Source: Mucor racemosus (taxonomy: Eukaryota > Mucoromycota > Mucoromycetes > Mucorales > Mucoraceae). From it: DNA of 64,000 nucleotides. Made by a program: the position numbers and the translations under genes. The notes beneath the pieces are model-generated. The model had not been told where the DNA came from and ran no database searches. It was given only the letters and a program-made list of their open reading frames with translations. Positions 1 to 12,186 of the stretch are shown piece by piece. Each line of letters opens with the position of its first letter. Positions within the stretch are counted from its first letter, which is position 1. Location: NCBI GenBank assembly GCA_027405735.1, contig JAPEHQ010000001.1:5084001-5148000 (forward strand), written 5' to 3'.

Positions 1-1672
1 AGGGAGAGTTCGGGTCTACTATGAACACAAACAAATGATCCAAATTGTTGCGATGCTGTGATACTTCTTCGTAGATCTGTAGGAGATTTTTTTGTGGCGA
101 TACCTGATGGCTCAAGTGTAATTTAGGCATTTAATTGTCAAATGTATCGGATTAAGGTAAAGTTGACTAATCAATATAATGGATAATAAATGCAATCGCA
201 TTTATTGAATGGGTGCATGTAAATGTATAAAGTAAAGCTTACTTTTGAATGAAAGTATTAATTATTCTGATTATTGTCAATAGTTTCAAAAAGCATAGTT
301 AAGTGCAATCATTGTTACTAAATCGCGTAATTTGATATGCAAAAAACTCTTGACGCATTTATTCTTTTTTTTTGGTAATGCTACAAAGCATCATTCAATA
401 TGACTGAATATTAATGAATTAAAGAAAATACAACTGGTAAAAAACTGATACCAAACAATGTACATCAAGATAAAGATTGATAAAAGGTGGTGTATTTATT
501 GTGTAGTACTGGATATCGCAACATTTTGATGGATATAAATTACAGGACCCAGTCGTTATGTTTGCCTCCTCAGGATTTTTAAAAGGGGTAAAAAGCGTAC
601 TTTATCAGACTTACTTAGATATTAAATACTCACCATATGCTATTAGTATCACCTTGTTTTTTTTATTTAATTTCTGTATTATTAAAAATCAACCTTTCCA
701 TAGCTTATGAAAATGACAGTGGGATGCCTCTGATCTCTGATTTTAGATTGACATTTATCACAAGGTAGTCTGATGATACGTTTCATACTACTGTAGATGG
801 AACCAGTCAATTTGATTCATCTGATTTGAATGCAAATACCGAGGAACCATTTGTAAGTACTTAAGTTGGTTCTGGTAAAGCATTTAATAAATTAACTTGG
901 GACGCAGAGGATGAAAAAAAGAAGGCAATAGATTCCAGCGATGGCCATGTTTATGTTTATAATAAATATTGGAGAGGTAAGATTAAACTTAATGTAAATT
1001 ACCTCTAAAGCAATAATTATAAAGTAAGACTATATTATCATCAAATAAACTATCACACAATATTAACATGTATAAAGATTCACAGCAATAAGCTTGAATC
1101 AAGTGGGTACAGCATCATAAATTCTTGAAAAAGTTTTCAAGTATTATAAAATTTCTTATTTTTAAGACCTACAAGGCTTAGAAGCCGAATATTAATTTTA
1201 AAAATTATTTTTGTCCAGATCATCAATTTTGACATTTTTTAAATTTTTTTTTCTGATCTTGCAAATCTAGGGTTAATTATACTACCAATTATAAAAACAA
1301 AAAATATACACATATGAAAAATTTAGCGCTCTATTTGCTCAATAAAAAATAACAAACATTTTCATTGCAAAATATTACATGAAAATCCTTTAATCAAAAA
1401 ACCATTTTTGGGACAAAAGTACAAATTTTCATTACTTAACATTTAATATTAAGCTTTTATAAAACGTGTATTAGTCATGGCTACAATTTTCTCTCACATT
1501 GTAGTATATTTAAACGTTGATTTTGGTAACAAAATTTGATTTTTCTATTTTTTGATCAAAATCATGAGTGTTGGTAAGGATAAAATGAGTCCCGAAAATG
1601 TCTGCTACAAAAACTGAATTTTCAGACCATACACGGTTAAATATAAGAAAAGTTTTTTAAAACTTGGATAGG
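1..1672 (+). repeat. Repeat family copy A (truncated by window edge)
   Basis: This stretch aligns collinearly with 30110-31780 and, in part, with 55866-56640 and the reverse complement of 59880-60807. Shared landmarks include the run near 105 'GATGGCTCAAGTGTAATTT' and the block near 950 reading GATGGCCATGTTTATGTTTA. The alignment stops near 1672, so the copy lacks the 3' half present at 31800-33292. Around 745-980 it holds the remains of a dynein intermediate chain-like WD40 segment with stops. No intact gene is visible. Its left end lies outside the window. Confidence 0.85.
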
Positions 1673-1981
1673 TTTGCATTTCTAATTCAATTGTATATAT
1701 AAGACGTAATTTTATTTTTATTATATAACTGATGTCGTTATGAATCACCCGCTTTATAGTCATAAGTATCATAGTATATATATATATATATATTTAAAGA
1801 ACAATTTAGACGTGAAAAATTATTATAATGTTTATTATGATGTACGAAAAACTGATAAAATATAGCCCAAAAGAATACTTTGCTAGTAGAGCTTACTATC
1901 GTACGACTGTACGCTTAAATTTATTAAAGAATGAGTTTATTGAATGTGTTGAAATTGTTGTTTTTTAAATCCAAAAACTGA
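1673..1981. other. Gene-free AT-rich stretch
   Basis: About 300 bp between the end of repeat copy A and the stop codon of the acidic-protein gene. It contains a (TA)n run near 1776-1793. I see no coding exon or structured RNA. It probably includes the 3' UTR of the minus-strand gene to its right. Confidence 0.5.
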
Positions 1982-2482
1982 TTATCTTGCTTCTTGAGCT
2001 CTTGCAGAAATATTGATCTCTTGATCAGGATTCCAATCCCAAACAGGACGCTCATAGGAACAATTGCCCCACACCAATTTGGCATCGTCTTCAGCGGTAG
2101 GTTCAGCTTGTTTGCTTGGTGAATAATTTTGAACCAATACATCGAAAGCCTTTTGGAGTTCTTCATCCCCATTGTATTGGCTTTCATCATATTTGTATTC
2201 ATCGTATTTATCAGCTTCTACGACAAAATTTTGCCCATCGTACGGACTAGGCTCAGTTTCATCATCACCCCAATCTTCTTCTTCTTCTTCTTCGATAATG
2301 GCAGTATTATTCATATTATCAACGTTTTGTGCAGATTGAGCAATACCTTGCTCTTGTTGTTGTACTTGGGCGGATGTAGAAACTTGACGCTCAGGAGGAG
2401 GGCCTTCATTTTGATCCACACTTGAAGAAGTGCAGCAGATAATCTGTTTTACTTTTTGTTTAAAGTCGTCGAGAATAGGCAT
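1982..2482 (-). CDS. Acidic unknown protein with N-terminal CC pair
   Basis: A single-exon reading frame of 166 residues that I do not recognise. The N-terminus is short and basic and contains a Cys-Cys pair (residues 16-17, after KQII), which could be a palmitoylation site (inference). A Q-rich linker follows, then an acidic run of six Glu plus DWGDDE around residues 63-75, then Asp/Tyr-rich sequence. The C-terminal block WGNCSYERPVWDWNPDQ is rich in Trp and looks like the conserved part. Codon use resembles the neighbouring genes. The ATG at 2482 is the first in frame and lies close to a pyrimidine-poor AT leader. No membrane span is seen. Confidence 0.6.
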   Translation of the reverse strand: MPILDDFKQKVKQIICCTSSSVDQNEGPPPERQVSTSAQVQQQEQGIAQSAQNVDNMNNTAIIEEEEEEDWGDDETEPSPYDGQNFVVEADKYDEYKYDESQYNGDEELQKAFDVLVQNYSPSKQAEPTAEDDAKLVWGNCSYERPVWDWNPDQEINISARAQEAR

Positions 2483-2690
2483 TTAAATAAGTGTTATATA
2501 GTTGGAATGTTTTATACAAGAAAGAAAGAGAAAAGTAATCTTTTGAAGAAGTGCATAACTATTTAAACTGATTGACTGATTCAAGTTTGAAAAATGCATG
2601 AATTTTTTACGTTGTTAGTTCTTTTTAGCATAGTTTATTATGTAATAGCAAATTATATATACAACATTTAGCAAATACTTTTTTTTTCTT

Positions 2691-4464
2691 TCAAGCATCA
2701 GCCAGCGCGATTAATTCATGAAGAATATCATAACATTCATTGAGTAATGCAACGCAGATAGCTTGACCTTCTGGTATATTTCCTTCCTCATCACAAAAAG
2801 TGCCATTGATTCTCATATTGTCAATACTAGCCAATTTCATTTGATATCTATAAAGTAAAATGATTTATCAGTATTTTTTGTTTTTAATCAAACAATCAAT
2901 TGTCTCACAACTTACGGATAAAGATCTCGAACTAAAGATTATATTTAAAACATCATTAACAAACCAACATTATGCAAATAAATGTATATATATATATATT
3001 ATATTTACCTGAATCTGGCTTTCCCCACTTTGTAACTTCTACGAGACATCGTCGTACTGTACTCAATTGATTATGTACAGGCATTAATGCTTCGGCTACA
3101 GGTACATTTTCGCTCAACATTTTAGCCATGATACGATAACATCCGCGCAATAAAAAGTTGATTACGGCTTGACCTTCTGGAATTGTCTCTGATTCAGGGT
3201 CCTTGAAATTACCATCTAATCTTAGCTTTTCAACTTCTTGTAATTGTAACTATTCAAAATATGTCAGCAAGTGCCTATGATCCATAATAATATTCAATAT
3301 TTTACATGATAAATGTATAAATCAGTTTCTCTCAAGGTCCATTTATGTGTCAATGCTAAGCGCTCTAATTGAGATTTGATTTGTTTCAATCTATCGACTA
3401 TAGGTGCTAATGACTCGGATACACTGTTTGTGGATGCTTTTAAATCTTGTGATTCCTCATGCAATTGTTCCAACAGACCTTCAATTAGCGCTTTTCCTTT
3501 GGGATTTGATTGAAATAATTCAAGTTTCGAATTGTCTAATTGACGGAGCTATTTTTAATGTGTCAGGTACAGAAAATAATGAAAATATGAATGATATCAT
3601 ATTAACCTTTTCTTGTATTTCGTTTACTTCGGCAGCTGTATATCCTGTTGACTTCTGAGCTAAAAGGGCTAATTTTCGTCTCAAACTAATCAACTCTTCA
3701 TGCAGTGGTTTTCTATGTTTTTGTATCATGTTAATTACTAATTTTGATCTACTGACTCGTGTGTAACATTTTGCTTACAACGACTCTGAAACATCTTGTG
3801 TATTAGCTAATAATATAGATAATAAAGTTTCTAAAGAAAAAAGATTGATGAGCACCACGCAACCAAGATATATGAAATGCAACTTACTACACTTTTCCAA
3901 TTTATGCTTTAATACTTTTACAAAGCATGAATCACTAGAATCAGAATAAAGAATGTTCTCAATATCTTCTAATCTTTCTTGGTTTTCCAACAGGATAGTA
4001 TCTGTATAGGTTCCCATGTGTGATAGTTGATCCAAATATCTCTATGATGTATTGCATGAGTAAATGGGAAACTGGGGTTTATATTTTAATAGCAAAACTT
4101 ACTTCTACAGTAACTAATTGAACATAGACAGCAGGACCTATATATCAAAACTAGAATTAAAACATATTTCTATTCAACAACATGTCGACTTACTTTCTCT
4201 GTTCCTACCAATGCTCATAAAGAACAATGATAGTAATGCCATGATATCATCCAAGACATCGTTCAATCTATTACGAGAAGCAGCATTCCAAATATCGCCT
4301 GTGCGAGTTTCATTTAACAAATCAACTTGTGTTTCAATTTCTTTATATAGTGAAGTGATCAAATTTGCGTCTGGATATGTTTCTCTGTCCTTTTTTAAAG
4401 CAGACAATCTATGTCTAATTGTGATAAGACTTTCTAATATAGGAATTTCTAAAGGAGAAATCAT
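2691..4464 (-). CDS. DUF2408/UPF0662 family protein, multi-exon
   Basis: Joined exons give a helical protein with two related halves, each starting with a pattern like 'I.ESL..IRHRLSALKK' (residues about 10-30) or 'IQKHRKPLHEELISLRRKL'. This matches the fungal DUF2408/UPF0662 family, whose biochemical role is unknown. I trace at least eight exons. Exon 1 is 4464-4194, exon 2 is 4137-4103 and exon 3 starts at 4041. A 16-nt exon lies at 2931-2916, and the last exon ends at TGA 2693-2691 after LIALADA. Every junction uses GT-AG and keeps frame. The second half has the recurrent phrase 'PEGQA', found in both of the last two large exons, which suggests internal duplication. The ATG at 4464 begins MISPLEIPILESL. 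Confidence 0.8.
2916..2931 (-). other. 16-nt microexon of the DUF2408 gene
   Basis: On the minus strand this exon is preceded by TTTAG and followed by GTAAGT. It enters in phase 1 (after ...GATTCAG at 3009) and leaves in phase 2, encoding VRDLYP together with flanking bases. Skipping it shifts the frame, so its inclusion is needed for the C-terminal part of the protein. Confidence 0.65.
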
Positions 4465-5017
4465 GTTGAATGTACGTGTAATCTTTTATGTAAATGTATA
4501 TCTACCTTGTGTAGGCACGCTCATTATGTTTTATTCTTGTTTTAATGAAAAAAAAAAAAAAGAAGGAAAAAGGAAAGAAAGAATTGTTTATGATTTCTCT
4601 TTATGTAAAAATTCCAACCAAAGGTTTTCAGTGTTTGGGATTCCACCCAGTCATGTCTTGCGTGATACACAACTATTTTAGAGTGCTGTTCCACAATAGT
4701 GCACTACTGCCATATTGATACATGCATTCTTTTACTAGAACTAAGCTTATAATTGTATGCATGCACATGTTGCTCTCAGAGATATGCAATCATATTTTAA
4801 TCAAAAAGTGTAAATTATAAAATAGTTCATTTTATCGCCATTAAACAGAAAATGTTCAAATTATACAAAACAAAACTAGAAATAAAAAATAAGGTAATAA
4901 AAAGCAACATCTAGCAATCATTTTCTATTAAAACGTATTATAGTAGATTCCTCTTTTTAAGCCTTGGAAAAATGCTTGAATCCTGGCACTGTCATGATCC
5001 GCGGAACATTTCCCCTA
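4465..5017. other. Intergenic stretch between two minus-strand genes
   Basis: This 553-bp stretch holds the upstream region of the DUF2408 gene (A-rich on the plus strand, so a T-rich leader on the minus strand near 4548-4580) and the 3' flank of MED13. The open frame running through it on the plus strand is only antisense of the DUF2408 gene. No other gene is seen. Confidence 0.5.
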
Positions 5018-8000
5018 TTATTTAATCGAATCATCTACAACTAATAACAGCCGACTTAATCTTTCAGCTAATATGATATGATATGGGATACAACAATGAC
5101 TAGATGGAATAGGGTTGATAAATGACAAAGCATACAGTCTTTTGATAATATCCTGCAATGTACTGTAAGCTGATATATCGGTATGATTATACAATAAATG
5201 GATCTACCGCAAAGAAACCTTAATTTTTTAGCGTGTGAAAATTTATATTAGAATCAAAACTAACCTCTGCAACAAAAGCTTCATTATTGAATTGCTCCAT
5301 GCAAGGGCTTACATTCTTATTAGGTAAAGAATGGTTGATCAAATATCCTGTTGCCAATGGGATCATCCAACTCTCCTTTTCTGTAATTGCTTCTGTTCTT
5401 AATATACCTTTATAAGCTCTTTCTCGTTTTTGAGAGTAACTAATACGATGATTCAAAAGTAAGATCTGTGCTTCACTCACTCCAATTGATGTACGACTTG
5501 AACGATGAAGTTTATCTTGCTCTCTTGAATAATTCGTCGCACCTGTAACAATATGGCTTTTACCATGTGCATCTAAAAAAGGTGGTTGATGTAAACTATG
5601 TTGCTGTGCATTTCCTCTACTAGGATCACATGCATTAAAATGAAGGTTAAGCCCTGATTCTAAATCAATAGCAATAATAGTGACATGATGCTCAATTGCA
5701 GTTGAAACATAACGAAGCCAATACATTAATTCGTCATTAAACATGAGCCCAAGCTTTGCAATAACTATTGTCCATGGAAAAGCTGTACGTTTAGCTATTT
5801 CTAATGTACGATTCCAAGCTTCTTTGTATGCTGTCTTGCGGTTGAATAAATCATACTCTAGTAATTCTCCTCGATCATCTACCCATACAACAGACATCCA
5901 TGTACGATCATAACTGAAACAATAAGCCATATGAAGTACAGCATTTTGTTCCATAATTGCAGGATATGGACGAATATCATTCAATTTAAATTTGATGGTT
6001 CTCTGCAAAGGTTTCGTTAATACAAATGGAGGAGCATACAAATCTGCCCAGGGCTCTTGACTTGCTTTTGTGATCTATGGAATACAATTATTAGTCTTTT
6101 TCGATAAGAAAAGTAGTAGAGTGTATGCTTACCTTTCGAGTAACTCGAGTGAAGCATTTACTATAAACAGAAAAAGCAATATCCTTCATTCCCAACATTG
6201 TATATCCACCAAAGGCAGATGAGCGTAATACATGATCAATCGGCATTAATTGAAGGGCGATTCTTGGTTGTTCTTCTGTAAAGTTTTTATGTGATATTCT
6301 ATGATATGATTCTTTCAATTTATAAAAGCATCGACACATGTCAAGGTAAGACGACATGTGTGGACCAGGATTTACAATATATATCACTGTATAATAGTTA
6401 AATTGTTGTTGTTGTCTCTGGTGCTTTTCATCTGTAGCCAAATAACGACCTAAAACCTCGCATGTTTCTTCATAACTCTTTAATCTTTGTCGAACACTGC
6501 TTTCATTATCTTCTACATCTATGGATTATGTATTAACTTATCAGATCGTCAAACATTTAGGTTAAAACTCACTAGACAAAGGCACAGGGACTAATCCATT
6601 GAGATATATTCCAGCGTTTCCGGGTTCATGCCTTCCTAAATGACATGATTCATAAACGGTACTAAGGCCCTTGAAGAATCTTCGAACTAAAATCTCAATG
6701 TCATTATTATCCGGATAAATGACCAAATATTTGATCTGTTTCTTTGCAGAGTAAGGATCTAATCCTAGCTTTTCCCAAAACGGTAACATTTTCGGCGATC
6801 CTTCAAGGTAATCTTCGTATCTTGATACAACAATATCAGGTTGTTTGATTATATCTAGGTTTGGTTCATCAGGTCTTCTTTTCTTGATCTGGTATTTTCC
6901 ATATTTTGAATGTCCTTGATTGTGAGATTCTACACAAAGCATGTTATTACAACAAAGTATCTATATATGAATGTGCGATACATACCATTAAGATCATAAT
7001 ACTCTTGAATATTCAATGGTCCTTTGATATCAACTTTTCCTAATAATGGCCCATTTGGATATGATACTGGTTCTAAAGCATCTGGTAACGTTTCCATACT
7101 ATTTGTTGTATTATTCATATCAAATGGTTCTATGAAAATATCTTGTAAAATACTCTTGAAATCATTTGTCATATTGAATACATCTGCTTGAAGCGATGGA
7201 ACATGAGTTACAACACCACGAGTCATTTGCATTAGATTATTTCGTCTGGCAACCAACACTTTTGCTGGTTCTCCTTCAATTTCACCGCCATTTCCAGAAA
7301 CTTCTGCCAATCCACCTGCTAAAGGATATCCCCCTAATACGGCTTGCTCGCACATGTACTCCATTGATCCTTCCATAGCTTTACTATGTCTCCATTTTAT
7401 TGGTTTAATAGATCCATAAGCAAGAATAGGTGCAAATGGTGTATCATAATCTAAATATTGAAGTCGATCTGTTGGTAAAGGTGCAGGTGTAGCTCTCAGT
7501 TGACTATATACAACGGTTTTTTGAAATTTCTTTAATATTCGAAGACGTTTTTCAACCATGCTGTTGTTTTCTATAAGATCATCTATTTGATCAATATAGC
7601 TTTCACTTTCACTACCGTCACTAGCATCATCATCATTATCATCTGTTGAAAAGCTGCTGCTTCCACTGCTGCTTCCATCACTACTAGTGCCACTGCTGCC
7701 ACTACTATAACTATTGGTACTACTGCAACTGCTATTACTATCGCCATTCTTGTTGCTCCAAGGAACTTTATTCTCATTTTTGAGTAAAGCATCGGTTTCA
7801 AGTGCTTTCATCTCATGTTGTTTTGATTTATCAAGCTTTTTCTTGGGTGCAATCGGTATATAATCAGGGCTATAATATGACTCTTTCTTTTTAGACATTG
7901 CAGAGCCTTTTACGTCTAATTCTGATCGATCCTTTGAAGGATTATACATGAATTTACCACCAGCACCATATTTAGCATCATTGACACTTGTTTTGACAGG

Positions 8001-10495
8001 TACAGGCAAGAAATCTCGAGGTACAAATGTATATGGTTCTGGAGTAGACTTCTGATACGGTGTTCTTTTCTGCAATATAGATGTATCTGCTATTTGAGGG
8101 GTTGAATAAGATGTTACTTCCATTGTAGTAGCAGCGCTTACATCTTCAGTGCTTTCATTGCTAATTATAAAAGGAGTGAAAAGACTATCGTTATTATTTG
8201 GTGTGGATACTTGTACATCTGGCATTAGTATGTCTTGATCTACTGGATCTTGGTGTGCCTGAGGTTTTATTTCATCTATTACATTGGGAGGATCAATATC
8301 CATTGGAATAATATTAAGGACATTGGGCTCAATTGTTGGTGCTGCTGTTGTTTCAAAAAAGTCAAAATCTGCATCAGTAACATCTAAATTTAACTCTAAA
8401 TCTAAATCTCCAAATCCATCATTCATATCCCATGCATCTGCTTCATGAGAAGTTTTTGTTCCTCCCAAATCATACATTAAATTAAAATCTTCTAATGGTG
8501 GTTGCACATCTTGATGTTCATCTTTTGTTGTTAAATCTGTCATTATTACATTTTGATTTAATTGTGGCTGGAATGTTTGTTGTAGTTGTGGTTGTGGTTG
8601 TGGTTGTGGTTGATAGATTTGTTCCGAGCTGTTATTGCTAGTAGATATAGGTAAATTATCTGTAGAATCAATAATGAGATTTTTGTGCAACAAGGCAGAT
8701 AAATAAGACCCACCACCTAAATCTAAGCTATCATTGCTATTCAATGCAATTGATGAATCTTCTAATAACAATTTAGCGTCTAAATCATCTTCTTGTTTAA
8801 TATGAAATTGAGATTTGACAAATTCTGTCAATTGCATTTTACAGTCATTTTGATTTGATTCTGGAGGTGTAACTGATTTACGATGCAAACCTGACATGAG
8901 CAAAGGAGAATCATAATTAGTGGGCACAACACTTTTAGTTTTCATAATAGGACTTCCAACAACAGGTTCTACTAATGCTCGATGTAAAACTATTTGATCT
9001 TGTTGATATTTGGCATCTATACTCGATAAAGCATGGATTACAGAATTACCAACATAAATGATGGGATCTTTATATGACCAATAATCTATAATAATGGCAT
9101 CCTTTTCTTGTGTATTTAGCTTTAGTCTTTTATAGTATGTCGTACGAGATGCTTTTGCACCCAAATCTTCAGTTAAACCGTGATTTAACCCCATAATACC
9201 ATTCATTCCAGCAACAGCAGCAGGAGATTGCTTTGTATCCGTTGGTACGAAAACCAATGCGGAAGGATAAATGACAGTATCTTGAGATGCAGTACGAATA
9301 GTAATGAGAGACGGCATGTATTCTTTCTTTTGAGTCAATAGAGATGATGGCATATTATAAAATTCAGCCCATTGATCTAATACTTTAGGTTGAATATCAG
9401 TTGGCAAACTATGAAACGAAAGAATACGTGCATGTTCTCCAGTAGGACATAATAATACTATCTTTGATTTTAATACTTTAGTTCTTGATATGAACAAAAT
9501 TGAATACCATAAGAACACTGACCTTTCAAATTCTTTGAATAGAAATCTGAATTGGATAATGGTCGAAGTCTCATTCTTCGTGTGTTTGGTTGAAATACAA
9601 GATTTGATGTTGTAAAGTAAACATTATACATACAAGCTAGCATGGTGTTCTTTATAGACATGGTATTTTCTTGAAAACTATAGTTTGCCATCTCATCTTT
9701 CATGACATTTCCATCATCTCGATATGTTTCTGGAAAGACAAAGAATTCACCCAGGGCAAAAGCGTTTCTTTTACGTATCATTGCATGCTGAATCAAATTT
9801 CTAATTGATTTGATGAATAGCTTGTATTCGGTTCCAGGAACAAGCGTTATGCTGTCTGATTTGGTGTTATTCAATTGAGGCGATGAAGTTGGAGATAGTC
9901 TATTCTTTGATGTCATTTGATTCCAGTTGAAGGATCCACTTTTTGTTTCTAAAAAATGTGAAGCATTGAGCCTCTAAATTTATAAGTCATTGCAATGTCC
10001 ACCTTACCTTGTAATTGTTTTAATTGAATATCTTTTTCAATTACATTTGTATGCTTATTATCAAACCAGAATAACCATAACTCGAGCGATACTGTATCTT
10101 TATCGGCTTTTTGATTGGATGCAATGTGCCAAGTAGCAGGAATATTCAAAGCAATCAAACGTTGATATGTATTAATGATTGAATTTTTAGCTTCTGGAGA
10201 CTCAATGTAAGATGGATTAGTATGAAACCCTTCACAAGTAAGAAATGACAGTAATGCAGCCTTGGGAAATGATTCAAGATAGCACTTGTATCTTATATTT
10301 GAGATTCCACTCTACATGAAGATGAATACATTTGAATAGTGTATAACTTACATTATTGCTTACCAGTATAATTGTGTTTGTCAAACTTGAGTCAGTCAGC
10401 ATGTTGTGTGATTCAAGAGAAAGTAGGCGATTTAATACACACAGGAATGTTGGGTTTTGATGCAATTCTTTTTGCTGCATTCCTGCCATATCCAA
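5018..10495 (-). CDS. MED13: Mediator kinase-module subunit 13 (Med13/Srb9)
   Basis: A large multi-exon protein of roughly 1,600-1,700 residues. The N-terminal exons (10495 to about 9930) contain 'YKCYLESFPKAALLSFLT' and 'LELWLFWFDNKH', as in the Med13 N-terminal domain. The middle (9518-6930) is long, acidic and low in complexity, with a Ser/Gly/Asp run and a QPQPQ run near 8590-8615. The C-terminal exons have 'WVDDRGELLEYDLFNRK', 'TIVIAKLGLMFNDELMYW' and 'IPLATGYLINHSLP', typical of the Med13 PIWI-like C-terminus. The last exon (after an intron from about 5262 to 5206) runs through INPIPSSHCCIPYHI to TAA at 5020-5018, so the stop near 5220 is intronic. Med13 links the CDK8-cyclin C-Med12 module to core Mediator in the nucleus. 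Its ATG is about 165 bp from the divergent BAR gene. The exact first exon is not certain. Confidence 0.88.
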
Positions 10496-10661
10496 ACCTA
10501 TGATTGGCGATTAATTTCATTCGAGACCTTTTCTAAAGCGCCTTTTTAAACGCTTTTGGATGTCTGTTTGGGGGCTTTAAACTTCAAGGGATATTTTGGC
10601 AGCTTTCTTTTGGATTTTCCTTTTTTCTAGCATTTTTTCCTTTTTATTGTACAATTAAAAT
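10496..10661. promoter_or_regulatory. Shared divergent promoter, MED13 / BAR gene
   Basis: Only about 165 bp separate the proposed MED13 start (10495, minus) from the BAR-gene start (10662, plus). The plus side is T-rich just before the ATG (CTTTTTTCTAGCATTTTTTCC), as before other genes here. Both promoters must lie in this space or overlap 5' exons. No clear TATA element is seen. Confidence 0.5.
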
Positions 10662-11810
10662 ATGAGTTTTTTGTTAGTAAAAAAAAACACACAATAGCTT
10701 TAGATGTAATTTTCAATATTGATTTTTTATTTTTTTTATTTTTGCTAAAAACAGGACAGGATTCAAAAAGAACTTGAATAGAGCTGGTCAAAGCGTAAAA
10801 TGCCATCCATTTAATTATCATTGTAGTACATGAGAATTGACACATTTTATTCAACAGATTAAACAAAGAACAGGTGGAAATGATAGAACCATTGACGGAG
10901 AGTTTGAAGAAGAGTTTGAAAGATTTAAAAAGTAAGTATTGGCATTTCAATGCAACAAAAGAGAGACACACATGCTGAATAATTTCGGATATAGTCTCGA
11001 AAAGAAATCTGAAAAACTTGCCAAAGAGGCCAAAGGATATCTTGATTCGATGAGAGGTAAATTGTCTTGTTTTATTTTCTAATACAAAATTTCTAAAATG
11101 TTTTTATTTTCTCTTATTAGCAATGACAACTGCTCAAGTTCGTATTGCTACAACAATGGAAAATTTCTATAATGATACCGCACCTATGGGACAATCTGGT
11201 ACTGAATATAAGCGAGTCATTGAGAAGTTGGATGAAGAAGCAAGATCCAACTTGGTATGTAAAGGACGAAAGGAGTCAAAGGTTTATACTAAAATTTCAT
11301 CAAAAAGGATACTGCATATCGTGCTACTGTACTAGAACCATTAGGTAGATTTTGCTCCTACTTTCCCGAAGTCAATGAAGCTATTAAACGTCGACAAAAA
11401 AAGTTGTTGGATTATGATTCATCTAGAGCTAAAGTTAGAAAATTGGTTGATAAACCAAGTGAAGATCCTCAACGTTTACCTAGAGTAAGTATCGCTAGTC
11501 GATTTGCAAACATTTCATTCACTAAAATGTACGCTAGGCTGAACAAGAAGCAAATTTGGCTCGTGAAATGTATGAGAATTTAAACGCAATTATCGTAAAT
11601 GACTTGCCACAAGTTATTGAATTGCGAGTTCCTTATATTGATCCTTCATTTGAAGCACTTGTAAAATCGCAATTAAGATTTAGTCAAACTAGTTATGAAC
11701 AATTAGAAGGTCTGAGGCACTATTTTCCTCCCAACAATGAGGAGGCAGATAATCGTGTAGACGATGTATTGCAACAAATGCGTGAATTGACCATTTGTGG
11801 AAACTTTTAA
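10662..11810 (+). CDS. BAR-domain protein, Rvs161/Hob3 (amphiphysin/BIN3) type
   Basis: Seven exons encode a BAR protein of about 250 residues close to yeast Rvs161 and fission yeast Hob3. Exon 1 is just 11 nt (10662-10672, ATGAGTTTTTT) and exon 2 is 10755-10794. Joined they read MSFLTGFKKNLNRAGQS, matching the N-terminal amphipathic helix of this family. Later hallmarks are 'AKEAKGYLDSMRAMT', 'YRATVLEPLGRFCSYF', 'AKVRKLVDKPSEDPQRLPR' and 'LRVPYIDPSFEALVK'. There is no SH3 domain; the protein ends ...LTICGNF, as in Rvs161. Such proteins form curved dimers that bind membranes at endocytic sites and act with cortical actin. The start is decided by the homologous N-terminus and by splice fit; longer open frames in exon 4 are not the true start. 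Confidence 0.9.
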
Positions 11811-12186
11811 AATACAATAATTAATTAATAAACAACTAGCATTGCATTTTTATATTTCTGTATTTTGTTTGACATTAGGAGTTTTTCAGATTCATTTCAA
11901 TACTGTAAACCTACTCAGTGTGCCATGTCTGAATTATTAGACTTCAGTGACAAAAATAGTGTTATATGATAGCTGTAATGTAGAAATCACGTTGACTATA
12001 ATTTCCATATGTCTATTTGAGCCGCAACAAGTTATCATAATAAAATCATGCAACTTTTTGCATCGAAAAAAACAGAGAAAGTTCCATGAACATATGAAAA
12101 AGTTTATCGGGGACACAATTACATGAAAAAGCTTTAAAAGAACCTTGCACAAGACACTTTTTCAGCTTTTTCTCATTATTAATAAT
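11811..12186. other. Short intergenic stretch
   Basis: This 376-bp gap lies between the BAR gene stop and the ATG of the TANGO2-like gene. AATTAATTAATAAA just after the BAR stop is a likely polyadenylation region. No other gene is seen. Confidence 0.45.

Noticed and set aside
4118..4681. 187-codon open frame on the plus strand
   Set aside because: It lies antisense to the DUF2408 gene and its upstream region, and its composition follows the antisense of real exons.
5209..5262. Stop codon near 5220 as the end of MED13
   Set aside because: A GTTAGT...GGTAG intron removes it. The frame continues to a Med13-like C-terminus ending at 5018.
7583..7801. Minus-strand frame rich in Val, Ala and Met
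   Set aside because: It is an alternative frame of the Ser/Asp-rich low-complexity part of MED13.
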